Below the pieces are notes generated by a model. The model did not search any database. It saw only the letters and a program-made list of their open reading frames with translations, and was not told the DNA's origin. A stretch of DNA of 64,000 nt, from the NCBI RefSeq assembly GCF_900177765.1, contig NZ_FXWI01000005.1:124001-188000 (forward strand). Direction: 5' to 3'. Positions 27,085 through 35,357 of this stretch are shown here, one piece after another; within the stretch, counting starts at the first letter, position 1; each line of letters opens with the position of its first letter. Made by a program: the position numbers and the translations under genes. Source of the DNA: Agreia sp. VKM Ac-1783. Its GTDB lineage: Bacteria; Actinomycetota; Actinomycetes; Actinomycetales; Microbacteriaceae.

Positions 27085-28064
27085 TGGCCGTCGAAGAACT
27101 TCCGCTAGCGAAGGCCATCAATGCTGGCCTGCGCAAGGCCATGCGCGACAACGACAAAGTGCTGCTCATGGGTGAAGACATCGGCACGCTCGGAGGAGTG
27201 TTCCGGGTGACCGAGGGCATCAAGGCCGAGTTCGGCGACAAGCGAGTGCTCGACACGCCCCTCGCCGAGTCGGGCATCGTCGGCACCGCCATCGGCCTCG
27301 CCCTGCGCGGCTACCGGCCCGTCTGCGAGATCCAGTTCGACGGCTTCGTCTACCCCGCCTTCAACCAGATCACCACGCAGCTCGCCAAGCTCACCAACCG
27401 CGGACGCGGAACCCTGCGCATGCCCGTGGTCATCCGCATTCCTTACGGCGCCCACATCGGCGCGATCGAGCACCACATGGAGAGCCCCGAGGCGTACTTC
27501 GCGCACACGGCCGGCCTGCGCGTGGTCAGCCCGTCGACCCCCAACGACGCCTACTGGATGATCCAGGAGTCGATCGAGTCGAACGACCCCGTGATCTTCT
27601 TCGAGCCCAAGAGCCGCTACTGGCCCAAGGGCCCGGTCGAACTGGATGCCTCGGCCTCGCCGCTGCACGCCAGTCGCCTCGCGCGCACGGGCACGGATGC
27701 GACCCTCGTCGGCCACGGCGCCATGGTCACCATGATGCTGCAGGCCGCCGAGCTCGCCGCCACCGAGGGCGTGAGCCTCGAGGTCATCGACCTTCGCTCG
27801 ATCAGCCCCATCGACTACACGCCCATTCTCGACTCGGTCACCAAGACCGGACGCCTGGTCGTGTGCCAGGAGGCTGCCGGCTTCGTCAGCGTCGGCTCCG
27901 AGATCGCGGCCACCGTCGCCGAGCGGGCGTTCTACTCGCTGCAGGCTCCGGTAATCCGGGTGTCGGGCTTCGACGTTCCCATGCCCGCGCCTCGCATCGA
28001 GAACCTGTACTTGCCCGACGTCGACCGCATCCTCGAAGCGGTCGACCGGTCGCTGGCGTTCTAG
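27084..28064 (+). CDS. bkdB: 2-oxoacid dehydrogenase E1 beta subunit
   Basis: A 326-residue beta chain of the E1 heterotetramer. The N-terminal pyrimidine-binding domain has LLMGEDIGTLGGVFRVT (about 28-44) and the TPP-contact acidic residue in it, and the C-terminal transketolase domain includes GRLVVCQEAAGF. It follows E1 alpha with one base of overlap and precedes E2, so stoichiometric expression is expected. Confidence 0.92.
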   Translation: MAVEELPLAKAINAGLRKAMRDNDKVLLMGEDIGTLGGVFRVTEGIKAEFGDKRVLDTPLAESGIVGTAIGLALRGYRPVCEIQFDGFVYPAFNQITTQLAKLTNRGRGTLRMPVVIRIPYGAHIGAIEHHMESPEAYFAHTAGLRVVSPSTPNDAYWMIQESIESNDPVIFFEPKSRYWPKGPVELDASASPLHASRLARTGTDATLVGHGAMVTMMLQAAELAATEGVSLEVIDLRSISPIDYTPILDSVTKTGRLVVCQEAAGFVSVGSEIAATVAERAFYSLQAPVIRVSGFDVPMPAPRIENLYLPDVDRILEAVDRSLAF

Positions 28065-28075
28065 ACCTATGAATT

Positions 28076-28124
28076 CCCTTCGACGGGCTCAGGGAACGAG
28101 CCGTTCCCTGAGCCCGTCGAAGGG
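28076..28124. repeat. Perfect 23-bp inverted repeat inside the operon
   Basis: Arms at 28076-28098 and 28102-28124 are perfect inverted repeats of 23 bases, with a 3-base loop. The arm begins CCCTTCGACGGGCTCAGGGA; the same 20 bases recur as a single copy at 41894-41913. It sits in the gap between E1 beta and E2. As RNA it would make a very stable hairpin that could protect the upstream message or attenuate E2. Confidence 0.9.
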
Positions 28125-28151
28125 CCCGTTCCAATCGCAAAGGATGGCATC

Positions 28152-29645
28152 GTGACCACCTCGCACTTCAACCTCCCCGACGTCGGCGAAGGCCTCACCG
28201 AGGCCGAGATCGTCTCGTGGCGCGTCGCCCCCGGTGACACCGTCGCCATCAACGACGTGCTCGTCGAGATCGAGACCGCCAAGTCGCTCGTCGAACTGCC
28301 CTCTCCGTTCGAGGGCGTCGTCGAAGGACTGCTCGTGGCCGAGGGCGACACCGTCGACGTGGGAACGCCGATCATCACCGTCACCTCCTCCGGCTCGGGA
28401 GCGGTCGCCCCCGCACCCGTTCCCGGATTCGAGACGCCCATCACCGCCGCCGCTATGCCCGCGTCGGCACCGGCCTCGGTTCCCGCCGCACCGGCGCCGA
28501 CCGCTCATCACGTCGCTCCCGCGGTCGCGTCGTCGCCCGCGGTCGTCGAGGCCGAGCAGGTGCGAGCGGATGCCGCCGCTTCCGTCTCGAAGGAATCAGA
28601 CAGCTCCTCGGGCGCGGTCCTCGTCGGGTACGGCATCAAGGGCCACGTCGCCAGCCGCCGGCCCAGCCGCGCTGGCGCCGCAACGGCCGGGGCCAAGCCG
28701 GCCACGGCATCCGCGGCACCCGCCTCGAGCGGCCAGCCGCAGGCATCCGGCGCCCGCGCCCCTCGCGTGCCCGTGCTGACCGGCCTGCCGATCATCGCCA
28801 AGCCGCCGATTCGCAAGCTGGCCAAAGACCTCGACGTGAACCTGGCCGAGGTGCAGCCCACGGGCCCGATCGGCGACATCACTCGTGCCGACGTGGTGCG
28901 TCACGCAGAGCAGGCGAAGGTGTTCCACAACATCGAGACGCCGCAGTGGGCCGACACGCGTGAAGAGATCATTCCGGTGAAGGGCGTGCGCAAGCAGATC
29001 GCGAAGGCCATGACGCACTCCGCGTTCTCGGCGCCGCACGTGAGCCTGTTCGTCGACGTCGACGCCACGCGCACTATGGAGTTCGTGAAGCGTCTGAAGA
29101 CGTCGACCGACTTCACGGGCGTGAAGGTCTCGCCGCTGCTGATCATGGCGCGCGCGATGATCTGGGCCGTGCGCCGCAACCCGATGGTGAACTCCGCGTG
29201 GGGCGACAAGGAGATCACGGTTCGCAACTACGTGAATCTGGGCATCGCGGCTGCGACGCCGCGCGGGCTCATCGTTCCGAACGTGAAGGATGCGCAGGAC
29301 ATGTCGCTGCTCGAGCTCGCCACGGCGCTAGAGCAGCTCACGCTGACCGCGCGCGAGGGGCGCACCTCGCCGGCGGATCAGGCCAACGGCACGATCACCA
29401 TCACGAACATCGGTGTCTTCGGCATGGACACGGGCACGCCCATCCTGAACCCGGGCGAGGTCGCGATCGTCGCCCTGGGAACGATCAAGCAGAAGCCGTG
29501 GGTTGTCGATGGCGAGGTGCGTCCGAGGTTTGTGACGACTGTGGGAGCGAGCTTCGATCACCGTGTCGTCGACGGTGACGTGGCGAGCCGGTTCCTGGCC
29601 GACGTCGCGAGCATCATCGAGGAGCCGGCGCTGCTGCTCGACTAG
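28152..29645 (+). CDS. bkdC: Dihydrolipoamide acyltransferase (E2)
   Basis: A 497-residue E2 core enzyme. The N-terminal lipoyl domain has its lysine in [14 protein letters not shown] (about residue 42). A long Ala/Pro linker follows, then an E1/E3-binding domain ([20 protein letters not shown], about 220-240), and the catalytic domain ends in the [14 protein letters not shown] signature. It carries one lipoyl domain only. The start is GTG 28152 with AAAGGA 7 bases upstream. No E3 (lipoamide dehydrogenase) gene is nearby, so a shared one must be used. Confidence 0.93.
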   Translation: MTTSHFNLPDVGEGLTEAEIVSWRVAPGDTVAINDVLVEIETAKSLVELPSPFEGVVEGLLVAEGDTVDVGTPIITVTSSGSGAVAPAPVPGFETPITAAAMPASAPASVPAAPAPTAHHVAPAVASSPAVVEAEQVRADAAASVSKESDSSSGAVLVGYGIKGHVASRRPSRAGAATAGAKPATASAAPASSGQPQASGARAPRVPVLTGLPIIAKPPIRKLAKDLDVNLAEVQPTGPIGDITRADVVRHAEQAKVFHNIETPQWADTREEIIPVKGVRKQIAKAMTHSAFSAPHVSLFVDVDATRTMEFVKRLKTSTDFTGVKVSPLLIMARAMIWAVRRNPMVNSAWGDKEITVRNYVNLGIAAATPRGLIVPNVKDAQDMSLLELATALEQLTLTAREGRTSPADQANGTITITNIGVFGMDTGTPILNPGEVAIVALGTIKQKPWVVDGEVRPRFVTTVGASFDHRVVDGDVASRFLADVASIIEEPALLLD

Positions 29646-29654
29646 CTTCCTTGC

Positions 29655-29870
29655 GCTGGTCGAGTAGCCAGAGGCCGCCTGCGGCCGAAGCGTATCGAGA
29701 CCACGGGTGGTGATCTCCTTGCGCTGGTCGAGTAGGTCGCTCAGCGACCGTATCGAGACCACGAGTGGTGATCTCCTCCGCTGGTCGAGTAGGTCGCTCA
29801 GCGACCGTATCGAGACCACGCTGGTGATCTCGATACGCGGGCTCCTTCGTCGCGCCGCTACTCGATCAGC
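29655..29870. repeat. BIME-like intergenic repeat cluster, four copies
   Basis: Three direct copies of a unit that starts CTGGTCGAGTAG and ends GTATCGAGACCAC (29655-29704, 29723-29763, 29780-29819) are followed by one inverted, diverged copy (29823-29870, TGATCTCGATACG ... CTACTCGATCAGC). Copies 2 and 3 contain an internal palindrome GGTCGCTCAGCGACC. The cluster fills the gap between E2 and the convergent ferredoxin gene. Related copies are at 30321-30400 and 32714-32809. Confidence 0.9.
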
Positions 29871-29890
29871 GCAGAGCGGTGCGCTGGCGC

Positions 29891-30181
29891 TCAGTCGTAG
29901 CGGACCGAGATGGGCTCGTCTCCGTCGGGCACTGCCTGGCAGCCGAGAATCAGGTCGTTCGCCAGGTCATCTTCGTCGAGGATCTCGTTGATGGCCATGG
30001 TCACGCTGCCGCCGGTCAGGCGCGCGATGCACCCGCCGCAGTAGCCCTCTCCGCACGCGTAGGGAACCTTGATGCCACGGGACTTCAAGAAGACGGCGAG
30101 CGGCACGGCCGGCGGCCACAGTAGTTCGTGCTGTTCGCCGTCGAACTCCACGACGAGTGGATTGCCGGTGTCGCTCGCCAT
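29891..30181 (-). CDS. 2Fe-2S ferredoxin
   Basis: A 96-residue plant-type ferredoxin. Three cluster cysteines are in ACGEGYCGGC (residues about 43-52) and the fourth in LGCQAVP near residue 80. The fold length is normal. It is an electron carrier in the cytoplasm; the partner oxygenase or reductase is not encoded nearby. Start ATG at 30181; convergent with E2 across the repeat cluster. Confidence 0.9.
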   Translation of the reverse strand: MASDTGNPLVVEFDGEQHELLWPPAVPLAVFLKSRGIKVPYACGEGYCGGCIARLTGGSVTMAINEILDEDDLANDLILGCQAVPDGDEPISVRYD

Positions 30182-30320
30182 GCCTACTCGCTTACTCCTG
30201 GAAGGGATCGATCGGTTGCCTGGTTGAGAACTGGGTGGCCCGACACGAGTGCGCGCTCAAGCCGTGTCAAAGCCTCGAGAAGCGTAACTCAGAGCAGCCC
30301 TGCGAGCCACTGCACTGTCG

Positions 30321-30400
30321 TCTTCGGCCGAAGCGTATCGAGACCACCCGGGGTGATCTCGATACGCCGGCTCCTTCGTCGCGCGACTACTCGATCGGCG
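30321..30400. repeat. BIME-like repeat, head-to-head pair
   Basis: One partial unit (CCGAAGCGTATCGAGACCAC) faces an inverted unit (TGATCTCGATACG ... CTACTCGAT). Together they give a hairpin with GTATCGAGA paired to TCTCGATAC. Same family as 29655-29870. It lies between the ferredoxin start and the end of the membrane protein gene. Confidence 0.85.
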
Positions 30401-30459
30401 CAAACAGGCGTCTCACCAATAGGGCCCCGCAGTGGGGACTCCTGGCGGCGGTCGGAGAG

Positions 30460-31095
30460 TCAGGCGCCGGTTGCTACTCGGAGGGCGAGCCACACCGAGG
30501 TTGTGCCCACCGTCGTCCACAGGGTGATCGCGACGGCCTGCCAGAGGAGAACCCATGCCCGCGGGGTACCTCCGGCGACCAGGATGGCCGACGTGATCTG
30601 AGTCGGGATCGCCAGCGGCCCGAGGATGCTCGCGCCCGGAACGCCGAAGCGCAAGAGCCACCTGTTGAAGCGCTGGCGACCCTTGGAGAGCGGTTTCTCG
30701 GGCTTCGGCTCGGCTGAGTCCGCAGCGAGCTCGCCGACGTCGACCGTGGCGATGCTCGTGGTCGGAACACCCGCCGTCGACGAGCCGACCCCGACACCGC
30801 CTGCGCGCATCCGCTTCGCCGAAGCCGACGCACGCGCCGCCCGCCGGTCGACGACCGCGGTGCGGGCCCGCGAGCTCAGCAGCACAACGAGCAGCACGCA
30901 CAGAAAGTTGCCCGTGGCGCCGGCGATGGCGGCAGCGATCGGATTCACTCCGCCGATGACACCGATCATGGAGGCGAGCTCGCCTTCAACGAAAGGAACG
31001 GCTCCGGCGAGCACGAGGATGAGGGGTTGGAGGAACTCGGGCACCTGGGCGACGAGGTCTTGAAAATTGCTGACAAGCTGTTCGATGGGGTTCAT
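30460..31095 (-). CDS. Small multi-drug export family membrane protein
   Basis: From ATG 31095 (MNPIEQLVSNFQD) the product has 211 residues. It has two or three N-terminal helices with PFVEGELASMIGV, a variable charged loop of about 60 residues, then helices containing RFGVPGASILGPLAIP. This is the pattern of the Sm_multidrug_ex (PF06695) family, whose function is poorly defined. It is divergent from a second membrane protein gene across a MerR-type operator. Confidence 0.8.
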   Translation of the reverse strand: MNPIEQLVSNFQDLVAQVPEFLQPLILVLAGAVPFVEGELASMIGVIGGVNPIAAAIAGATGNFLCVLLVVLLSSRARTAVVDRRAARASASAKRMRAGGVGVGSSTAGVPTTSIATVDVGELAADSAEPKPEKPLSKGRQRFNRWLLRFGVPGASILGPLAIPTQITSAILVAGGTPRAWVLLWQAVAITLWTTVGTTSVWLALRVATGA

Positions 31096-31122
31096 GAGAG
31101 TCAGTAGAAACCGTGTTCTCTG

Positions 31123-31170
31123 CACAGGGTCAAGCGCCCTTGACCCTGTGGTGGGAACAGGGTGTCTCCT
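31123..31170. promoter_or_regulatory. MerR-type promoter/operator
   Basis: A perfect 12-base inverted repeat (CACAGGGTCAAG at 31123-31134, CTTGACCCTGTG at 31139-31150) overlaps TTGACC at 31140-31145. After it lies ACCCTGT-7-ACAGGGT (31143-31163). TTGACC followed by a 19-base spacer places the -10 region at 31165-31170, the unusual spacing MerR proteins correct by twisting DNA. Transcription would begin near 31177, the ATG of the membrane gene. Confidence 0.6.
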
Positions 31171-31176
31171 GTGGTC

Positions 31177-31851
31177 ATGACACAGAAAACGTACGAACCC
31201 GAAGTACTCGCCTCACACAACCGGCGGCCCCGGATGGTGCGCCGCCCCTTCGAGATCATCGGCGCGAACAAGCGCGCCTACGTCGCCATCAGCACGATGG
31301 CCTATGGCTTGGTGGCCGTCGGCTTCCTCGTGGGAATCATGTTCCCCGAGCTCAGTCGCGCCCAGGCGCAGACGCAGCAGACCGACGGCACGGCTGATCT
31401 GATCACCTCTCTCCTCAGCAACCCCTGGCTGCTTGCGGTGGTCATCTTCGCCGTCAACATCGGAAGGCTCAGCGCGCTCACGATCGTGCTGCCATCGCTT
31501 GTCGTGCCCTTCTTGGGCCTGCCGCTGTTCGCGTACTGGTCGTTCATGACCGGAGTCACCATCGCCCCGACGACCGACATGGCGTGGGTGGCCCTCATCC
31601 CGCATTCCCTGACGGTCGTGATCGAGCTGCAGGCATACATCCTGCTTCTGCTCGGCGTCTACCTGCTCGGCCGGTCGTCGATGTGGCCGCGCTCCGCCGA
31701 CGCGATCACTCACCGCCGGGGCTACCTGAGCGGCCTGCAGATGCTGGGCTGGCTCGCCCTGCCCGCCCTCGTTCTGCTCGTGATCGGCGCGCTCTACGAG
31801 TCGTTCTCGCTGCTCTACCTCGTGCACCCTCTCTCGTTGTGGCTGCTGTGA
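31177..31851 (+). CDS. Polytopic membrane protein, SpoIIM-like
   Basis: From ATG 31177 the 224-residue protein has five or so membrane helices, with a cytoplasmic N-terminus (RRPRMVRRPFEIIGANKRAY). The hydrophobic pattern and IIGANKRAYVAISTMAYGLV resemble the SpoIIM/stage II sporulation M group, an unassigned transporter-like family. A GTG at 31162 is the alternative start. It is controlled by a MerR-type promoter and followed by a MerR regulator gene. Confidence 0.65.
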   Translation: MTQKTYEPEVLASHNRRPRMVRRPFEIIGANKRAYVAISTMAYGLVAVGFLVGIMFPELSRAQAQTQQTDGTADLITSLLSNPWLLAVVIFAVNIGRLSALTIVLPSLVVPFLGLPLFAYWSFMTGVTIAPTTDMAWVALIPHSLTVVIELQAYILLLLGVYLLGRSSMWPRSADAITHRRGYLSGLQMLGWLALPALVLLVIGALYESFSLLYLVHPLSLWLL

Positions 31852-31884
31852 ACCGGTGGGATGCCGTGACGGCGGCACCGATGT

Positions 31885-31915
31885 TTGACACTGTGGGGTG
31901 CACAGGCACCTCGAT
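31885..31915 (+). promoter_or_regulatory. MerR-type promoter of the regulator gene
   Basis: TTGACA at 31885-31890 is followed by a 19-base spacer containing CTGTG-5-CACAG (31891-31905), and a -10 region at 31910-31915. The start TTGACACTGTGG closely matches TTGACCCTGTGG of the promoter at 31140. The shared sequence suggests the same MerR protein controls both. Confidence 0.6.
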
Positions 31916-31962
31916 CGCCGCCCGCCCCCTGGCGATGCCGAGAACCGAAGGGAGCATGCGAC

Positions 31963-32697
31963 ATGCCGTGGAGCACCCGTGAAGTGGCCGACCTCGCCGG
32001 AACGACCGTGAACACCGTGCGGCACTACCACCGCATCGGCCTGCTCGCCGAGCCGGTGCGCATGTCGAACGGCTACAAGCAATATCAGGTCGCCCACCTC
32101 GTGCGGCTGCTGCAGATCAGGCGGCTGCGCGACCTCGGCGTTCCGCTCGATCAGATCGAGCAAGTGGGCTTCGGTGCAGACTCTCCGGCGGATGCCCTCC
32201 GCGCGATCGACGCCGACCTCGCGTCGAGCATCGGACGGCTGCAGCGGGCCCGCGCGGAGGTTCGGGCCATCCTCGACGGCACCTCGGTCACGGGCGTTCC
32301 GGCCGGATTCGAGAACGTCGCAGCGAAGCTCACGAAACCGGAGCAGTCGCTCATGCTCATCTACAACCAGCTCTACGACGACCGTGCGATGTCCGACCTG
32401 CGTCAGATGGCCGAGATCGATCCGGATGCGGTCGATGAGGAATTCGAGAACCTGGCGCCCGATGCCGACGAAGCCACGCGCATCCGGTTGGCGGAGCATT
32501 TCGGGCCCGTATTTGCGAAGCTCTTCACCGAGTACCCCTGGCTGGTGACGCCCGGAGCGCACCTGACGAAAGGTTCACACGTCGTTCGCGAAACGATCGA
32601 TGAATCGGTGCGAGTGACATACAACGCCGCCCAGCTCGAGGTGATGGCCAGGGCCGGCGTCATCGCCCGCGAACTCACCGATGAGCACCATGACTGA
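31963..32697 (+). CDS. MerR family regulator
   Basis: A 244-residue regulator. The N-terminal MerR HTH reads STREVADLAGTTVNTVRHYH (residues 4-23), followed by the dimer helix (residues about 75-115) and a C-terminal effector domain of about 130 helical residues with no Cys pair, so it is not a metal sensor of the MerR/CueR type. ATG 31963 has GAAGGGA 9 bases upstream. It probably controls itself and the membrane gene at 31177 (shared operator). Confidence 0.88.
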   Translation: MPWSTREVADLAGTTVNTVRHYHRIGLLAEPVRMSNGYKQYQVAHLVRLLQIRRLRDLGVPLDQIEQVGFGADSPADALRAIDADLASSIGRLQRARAEVRAILDGTSVTGVPAGFENVAAKLTKPEQSLMLIYNQLYDDRAMSDLRQMAEIDPDAVDEEFENLAPDADEATRIRLAEHFGPVFAKLFTEYPWLVTPGAHLTKGSHVVRETIDESVRVTYNAAQLEVMARAGVIARELTDEHHD

Positions 32698-32713
32698 TCA
32701 CCAGGCTCTGCCC

Positions 32714-32809
32714 GGTGATCTCGATACGTCGGCTCCTTCGTCGCGCGACTACTCGATCATCGAGACGTGCGCTGGTCGAGTAGGTCGCTCAGCGACCGTA
32801 TCGAGACCC
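32714..32809. repeat. BIME-like repeat, tail-to-tail pair
   Basis: An inverted unit (TGATCTCGATACG ... CTACTCGAT, 32714-32760) is followed by a direct unit (GCTGGTCGAGTAG ... TATCGAGACC, 32771-32809). Same family as the clusters at 29655 and 30321. It starts 17 bases after the MerR stop codon. Confidence 0.85.
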
Positions 32810-32824
32810 TGTCGCGCCAGTAGG

Positions 32825-32878
32825 ACCCCGCGCGGACAGTAGTGCCCGGTGCGCCGGTACATGTTGTCCGCGCGGGGT
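32825..32878. repeat. Long-stem hairpin (14-bp perfect arms)
   Basis: ACCCCGCGCGGACA (32825-32838) and TGTCCGCGCGGGGT (32865-32878) are perfect inverted repeats around a 26-base loop. It sits between convergent genes (MerR + strand, hypothetical - strand), where it may act as a bidirectional terminator, though it lacks a T-run. Confidence 0.8.
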
Positions 32879-32901
32879 ACTACTGCCGGGTGCAGCCGCC
32901 T

Positions 32902-33861
32902 CTACTCGCGGGCAGCCGCGCGGGCGAGGTTGAGCAGCAGGCTCGCCGCGTAGTCGCGGTTGTCGTCGGTGATCGCCGGAAGCGTGGGGGCGGAGTGGTC
33001 GTTCGACACCCGGAACGTCTTCGTTTCGGCCTCCCAGACGAAGCCGTCGACGTCTTCCAACGCGGTGCGGAACAGCGGCTCCATGAGGTCTTTGGAGTAC
33101 ACCGCCTTGTTCGTGATGGCGATGCCGTACACACCCGCGAACGTCGCGCTCGAGAGCGAGACGAGCAGCACCTCGTCGGCGGGAAGATTCCACTTGGCCG
33201 ACAACTTGTTCAGCGCCTTGACGTCTTTGGGGCGAGCAGGAAGCCTGAAGTCGGAGCCCATCCGGCTCGCGAGAACGAGCTGCTCGACTGTCTGGGTGGC
33301 TTCAGCGCTGGGTGCACTCCCGTGGCCGGCGACGGAGCGGCCGGCCACCTGCACGGCTGCGACGACGGCGGACAGGTAGGCAGCGGCATCCACAGCGGTT
33401 GTCGGCTCGAGCATGCCCGCGATCTGCGCGAGATCAATGGATGCGCCGCCCACCTCGAGCGATTCGCCCGCCACCCGAATGCACGCGGGGTCGACGCTGT
33501 CGGTCGCGAACTGGGCTGAGCTGTTGCCCACGTCGTCGAGGTAGACAGTGCGATCGGTGACGAGAATGCCGTTGGAACGGCGGCGGAGCAACAGGTCGAT
33601 GGAGTGGAAACCCCAGTAGACCAGGGGCAACTCGCCATCGCTGACGGCGTTGCACAGCTGCAGTTGCTCGACGGCCTTCCAGAACACAGACTCGGCGTCG
33701 TCGAATTCGGGGTGCGTGGTCTGCCCGGCGAGAAAGACGAAGGAGTTGTTCGACGGGGGCACGGGCACCGCCGCAACGGCGGACATCAGCCCGTCGAATG
33801 CATCACGTCGATCGGCGGGGAGGCTGCTGAGGTATTCGGTCAGGTTGCTCGCTGCGGGCAA
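32902..33861 (-). CDS. Uncharacterised protein with two PH-like segments
   Basis: A 319-residue cytoplasmic protein, family not recognised. Two segments share a beta-strand pattern: GILVTDRTVYLDD (about residue 98) and GIAITNKAVYSKDL (about 247). This pattern is typical of PH-like 'regulated by unknown ligand' domains in proteins near TerB or kinases. The rest is helical. It has no close neighbour on the same strand; the hairpin pair at 33947-34268 lies upstream. Confidence 0.65.
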   Translation of the reverse strand: MPAASNLTEYLSSLPADRRDAFDGLMSAVAAVPVPPSNNSFVFLAGQTTHPEFDDAESVFWKAVEQLQLCNAVSDGELPLVYWGFHSIDLLLRRRSNGILVTDRTVYLDDVGNSSAQFATDSVDPACIRVAGESLEVGGASIDLAQIAGMLEPTTAVDAAAYLSAVVAAVQVAGRSVAGHGSAPSAEATQTVEQLVLASRMGSDFRLPARPKDVKALNKLSAKWNLPADEVLLVSLSSATFAGVYGIAITNKAVYSKDLMEPLFRTALEDVDGFVWEAETKTFRVSNDHSAPTLPAITDDNRDYAASLLLNLARAAARE

Positions 33862-33946
33862 GATGGCGCTCCTATCGCTGATCGTGTGATGCGACCATCT
33901 TGGCGTATGGCCGTGTCATGGAGTGCGGCGGCCCCGGAGCTGCCTC

Positions 33947-34037
33947 GCTAACTGAGGACATCTTTGGCGAGTGCCGTCGCAGCCCCTCGACGGTTAGCGG
34001 ATCGACCGAGCGGCCTCCGACAATGTCCTCAGTTAGC
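33947..34037. repeat. Long-stem hairpin (15-bp perfect arms)
   Basis: GCTAACTGAGGACAT (33947-33961) pairs perfectly with ATGTCCTCAGTTAGC (34023-34037). The 61-base interior has its own hairpin (CCGTCG ... CGACGG) and CGG-5-CCG, so the whole could fold into a multi-branched RNA or cruciform. Confidence 0.85.
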
Positions 34038-34187
34038 GCGGCGGCAGATGAAGGATCGACACTGCCACCAGAGGTCGCGCTACAACTCAGGAGATCTCGA
34101 CCCCTCGTGCACGAAAAGACCGGTTCCGCCCAGCTTCTCCTGAATACGACCAGCGAGCCACTACTCGACCTTCAGCTGGCGGCCCGA

Positions 34188-34268
34188 GCTAAGTCAGCAC
34201 GATGTCGACGACGCGCCGCCGAGCGAGGTGTCCAGCCCGGCGAGTCCACCTTTTCGTGCTGACTTAGC
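34188..34268. repeat. Long-stem hairpin (15-bp perfect arms)
   Basis: GCTAAGTCAGCACGA (34188-34202) pairs perfectly with TCGTGCTGACTTAGC (34254-34268) around a 51-base interior that contains AGGTG ... CACCT. Its arm begins like the neighbour's (GCTAA), but otherwise the sequences differ. It ends about 57 bases before the GNAT start. Confidence 0.85.
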
Positions 34269-34325
34269 CCCGCCACGCTCACTCGTCGCGAGCGGGCGGC
34301 AGCAGCCTGATGTCACCATGGAGCG

Positions 34326-34787
34326 ATGGAGCCCCTCATCCGTGCCGCGACTGATGCGGATGCCAGCGAATTGGCGTGGCTCAGTCTCATCGTGTGGGAC
34401 GAGGCGTACGGAGACCTCATCGATCCGACAGTGTTGCGCGCGCGCCACGACGAGCCTGCGGATTCTCGCGCTGCGCGTTGGTCGACGCGCGTAGAAAACG
34501 AGAATGTGCTCGTTGCGGTCGAGGATGGCGCAATCGTCGGCTTCGCCCGAGTCACAGACAGACCGAAGACGGAACTCCTCTCGCTCTACACGCGGAGAAG
34601 TCACTGGCGATCGGGGCTCGGAACTCGATTGCTGAACGAGAGTCTGCAGGGAGCGGCCGCCGAGTTGTGGGTGTTCGAGAGCAACGCACGAGCACTGCGC
34701 TTCTACGAGCACCACGGATTTCGTCTCGACGGACAGCGGCGTGACGACCAGCCCTACGGGTTCGAGTTGCACATGATTCGACCCTGA
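34326..34787 (+). CDS. GNAT family N-acetyltransferase
   Basis: A 153-residue acetyltransferase. Motif A, the acetyl-CoA pyrophosphate loop, is LYTRRSHWRSGLGTRLLNES (about 92-111), and motif B is FESNARALRFYEHHGFRLDG (about 118-137). The acceptor substrate is unknown. Single gene after the hairpin-bearing gap. Confidence 0.88.
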   Translation: MEPLIRAATDADASELAWLSLIVWDEAYGDLIDPTVLRARHDEPADSRAARWSTRVENENVLVAVEDGAIVGFARVTDRPKTELLSLYTRRSHWRSGLGTRLLNESLQGAAAELWVFESNARALRFYEHHGFRLDGQRRDDQPYGFELHMIRP

Positions 34788-34881
34788 GCTTCGTTGAACA
34801 GGATGCTTCGACGGGGAGTCAGCGTGTCGTCGACACAAGGGCGGCGAGGCGACAATCCACCCAGTACTAGCGAAGCCGGGA

Positions 34882-35193
34882 CTACTCGTCGAGGTCGTCG
34901 AGCTCTCTCAGAGCGTGAGCAGCCCGATCGATCCGATCCTTCTCGGGTGAGTCCCACCAGCGGGGCCCGCGCTCGCCCAGGCCGTGCTTCGCCAGGTCGG
35001 TGCGCCGTCGCGCGGAGGCCACCGCCTCATCGTCGCCCGCCTTCTTCGCGCTGCGCACTCCCGAGCGGCCCCGGCCCAGATGACTCTTCAGTCGGGCCAC
35101 CACGCCCTCATCGAGAACGGGGTCTGTGCGACGCCACTTGCGGCCATTGATGACCAGCCAGCGGTCGTCGTCGACAGACCCCGCCTCAGACAC
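34882..35193 (-). CDS. Small conserved actinobacterial protein ('Tol'-like)
   Basis: A 103-residue basic protein from GTG 35193. It resembles a group often labelled 'biopolymer transporter Tol' by annotation transfer, although it has no membrane segment: NGRKWRRTDPVLDEGV, a charged helix with SAKKAGDDEAVASARRR, then LGERGPRWWDSPEKDR. The true function is unknown. The frame is open upstream to 35256 but that part looks non-native. Confidence 0.65.
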   Translation of the reverse strand: MSEAGSVDDDRWLVINGRKWRRTDPVLDEGVVARLKSHLGRGRSGVRSAKKAGDDEAVASARRRTDLAKHGLGERGPRWWDSPEKDRIDRAAHALRELDDLDE

Positions 35194-35216
35194 GTTCGTC
35201 GCGCGAGAACGCGGCT

Positions 35217-35357
35217 CTAGGCCGCGATCAACTCGTGCTCGAGCTGCGCCGTCCACGAACCAGAGGGGTTCTCCACGGGAGTCCCATCGGGCTCGGTTCC
35301 CTTGTCGGGGTCGATCTCGTCGGGCTTGGGGGTGTGCTCGGGGCGAGGGTCACTCAT
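35217..35357 (-). CDS. Small acidic protein
   Basis: A 46-residue acidic, proline-rich, probably disordered protein (MSDPRPEHTPKPDEIDP ... TAQLEHELIAA). ATG 35357 has the strong GGAGGAG about 6 bases upstream. Its start overlaps the stop of the 40-codon ORF at 35350-35472, so the two are translationally coupled. No family was recognised. Confidence 0.65.
   Translation of the reverse strand: MSDPRPEHTPKPDEIDPDKGTEPDGTPVENPSGSWTAQLEHELIAA

Larger units (their letters stand above)
33862..34325. other. Divergent gap holding two long hairpins
   Basis: About 460 bases between two divergent starts. It contains the two long inverted repeats listed at 33947-34037 and 34188-34268. I see no gene in it. 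Because the flanking genes start here, these hairpins cannot be their terminators. Confidence 0.7.

Noticed and set aside
29655-29870. Direct repeats that might be a CRISPR array
   Set aside because: Units are unevenly spaced, their 'spacers' are conserved, and one is inverted; no cas genes nearby. They are BIME-like intergenic repeats.
29707-29991. Plus-strand ORF with repeated RSSRSLSDRIETT
   Set aside because: It is the translation of the BIME-like repeat cluster; no ribosome-binding site and no family.
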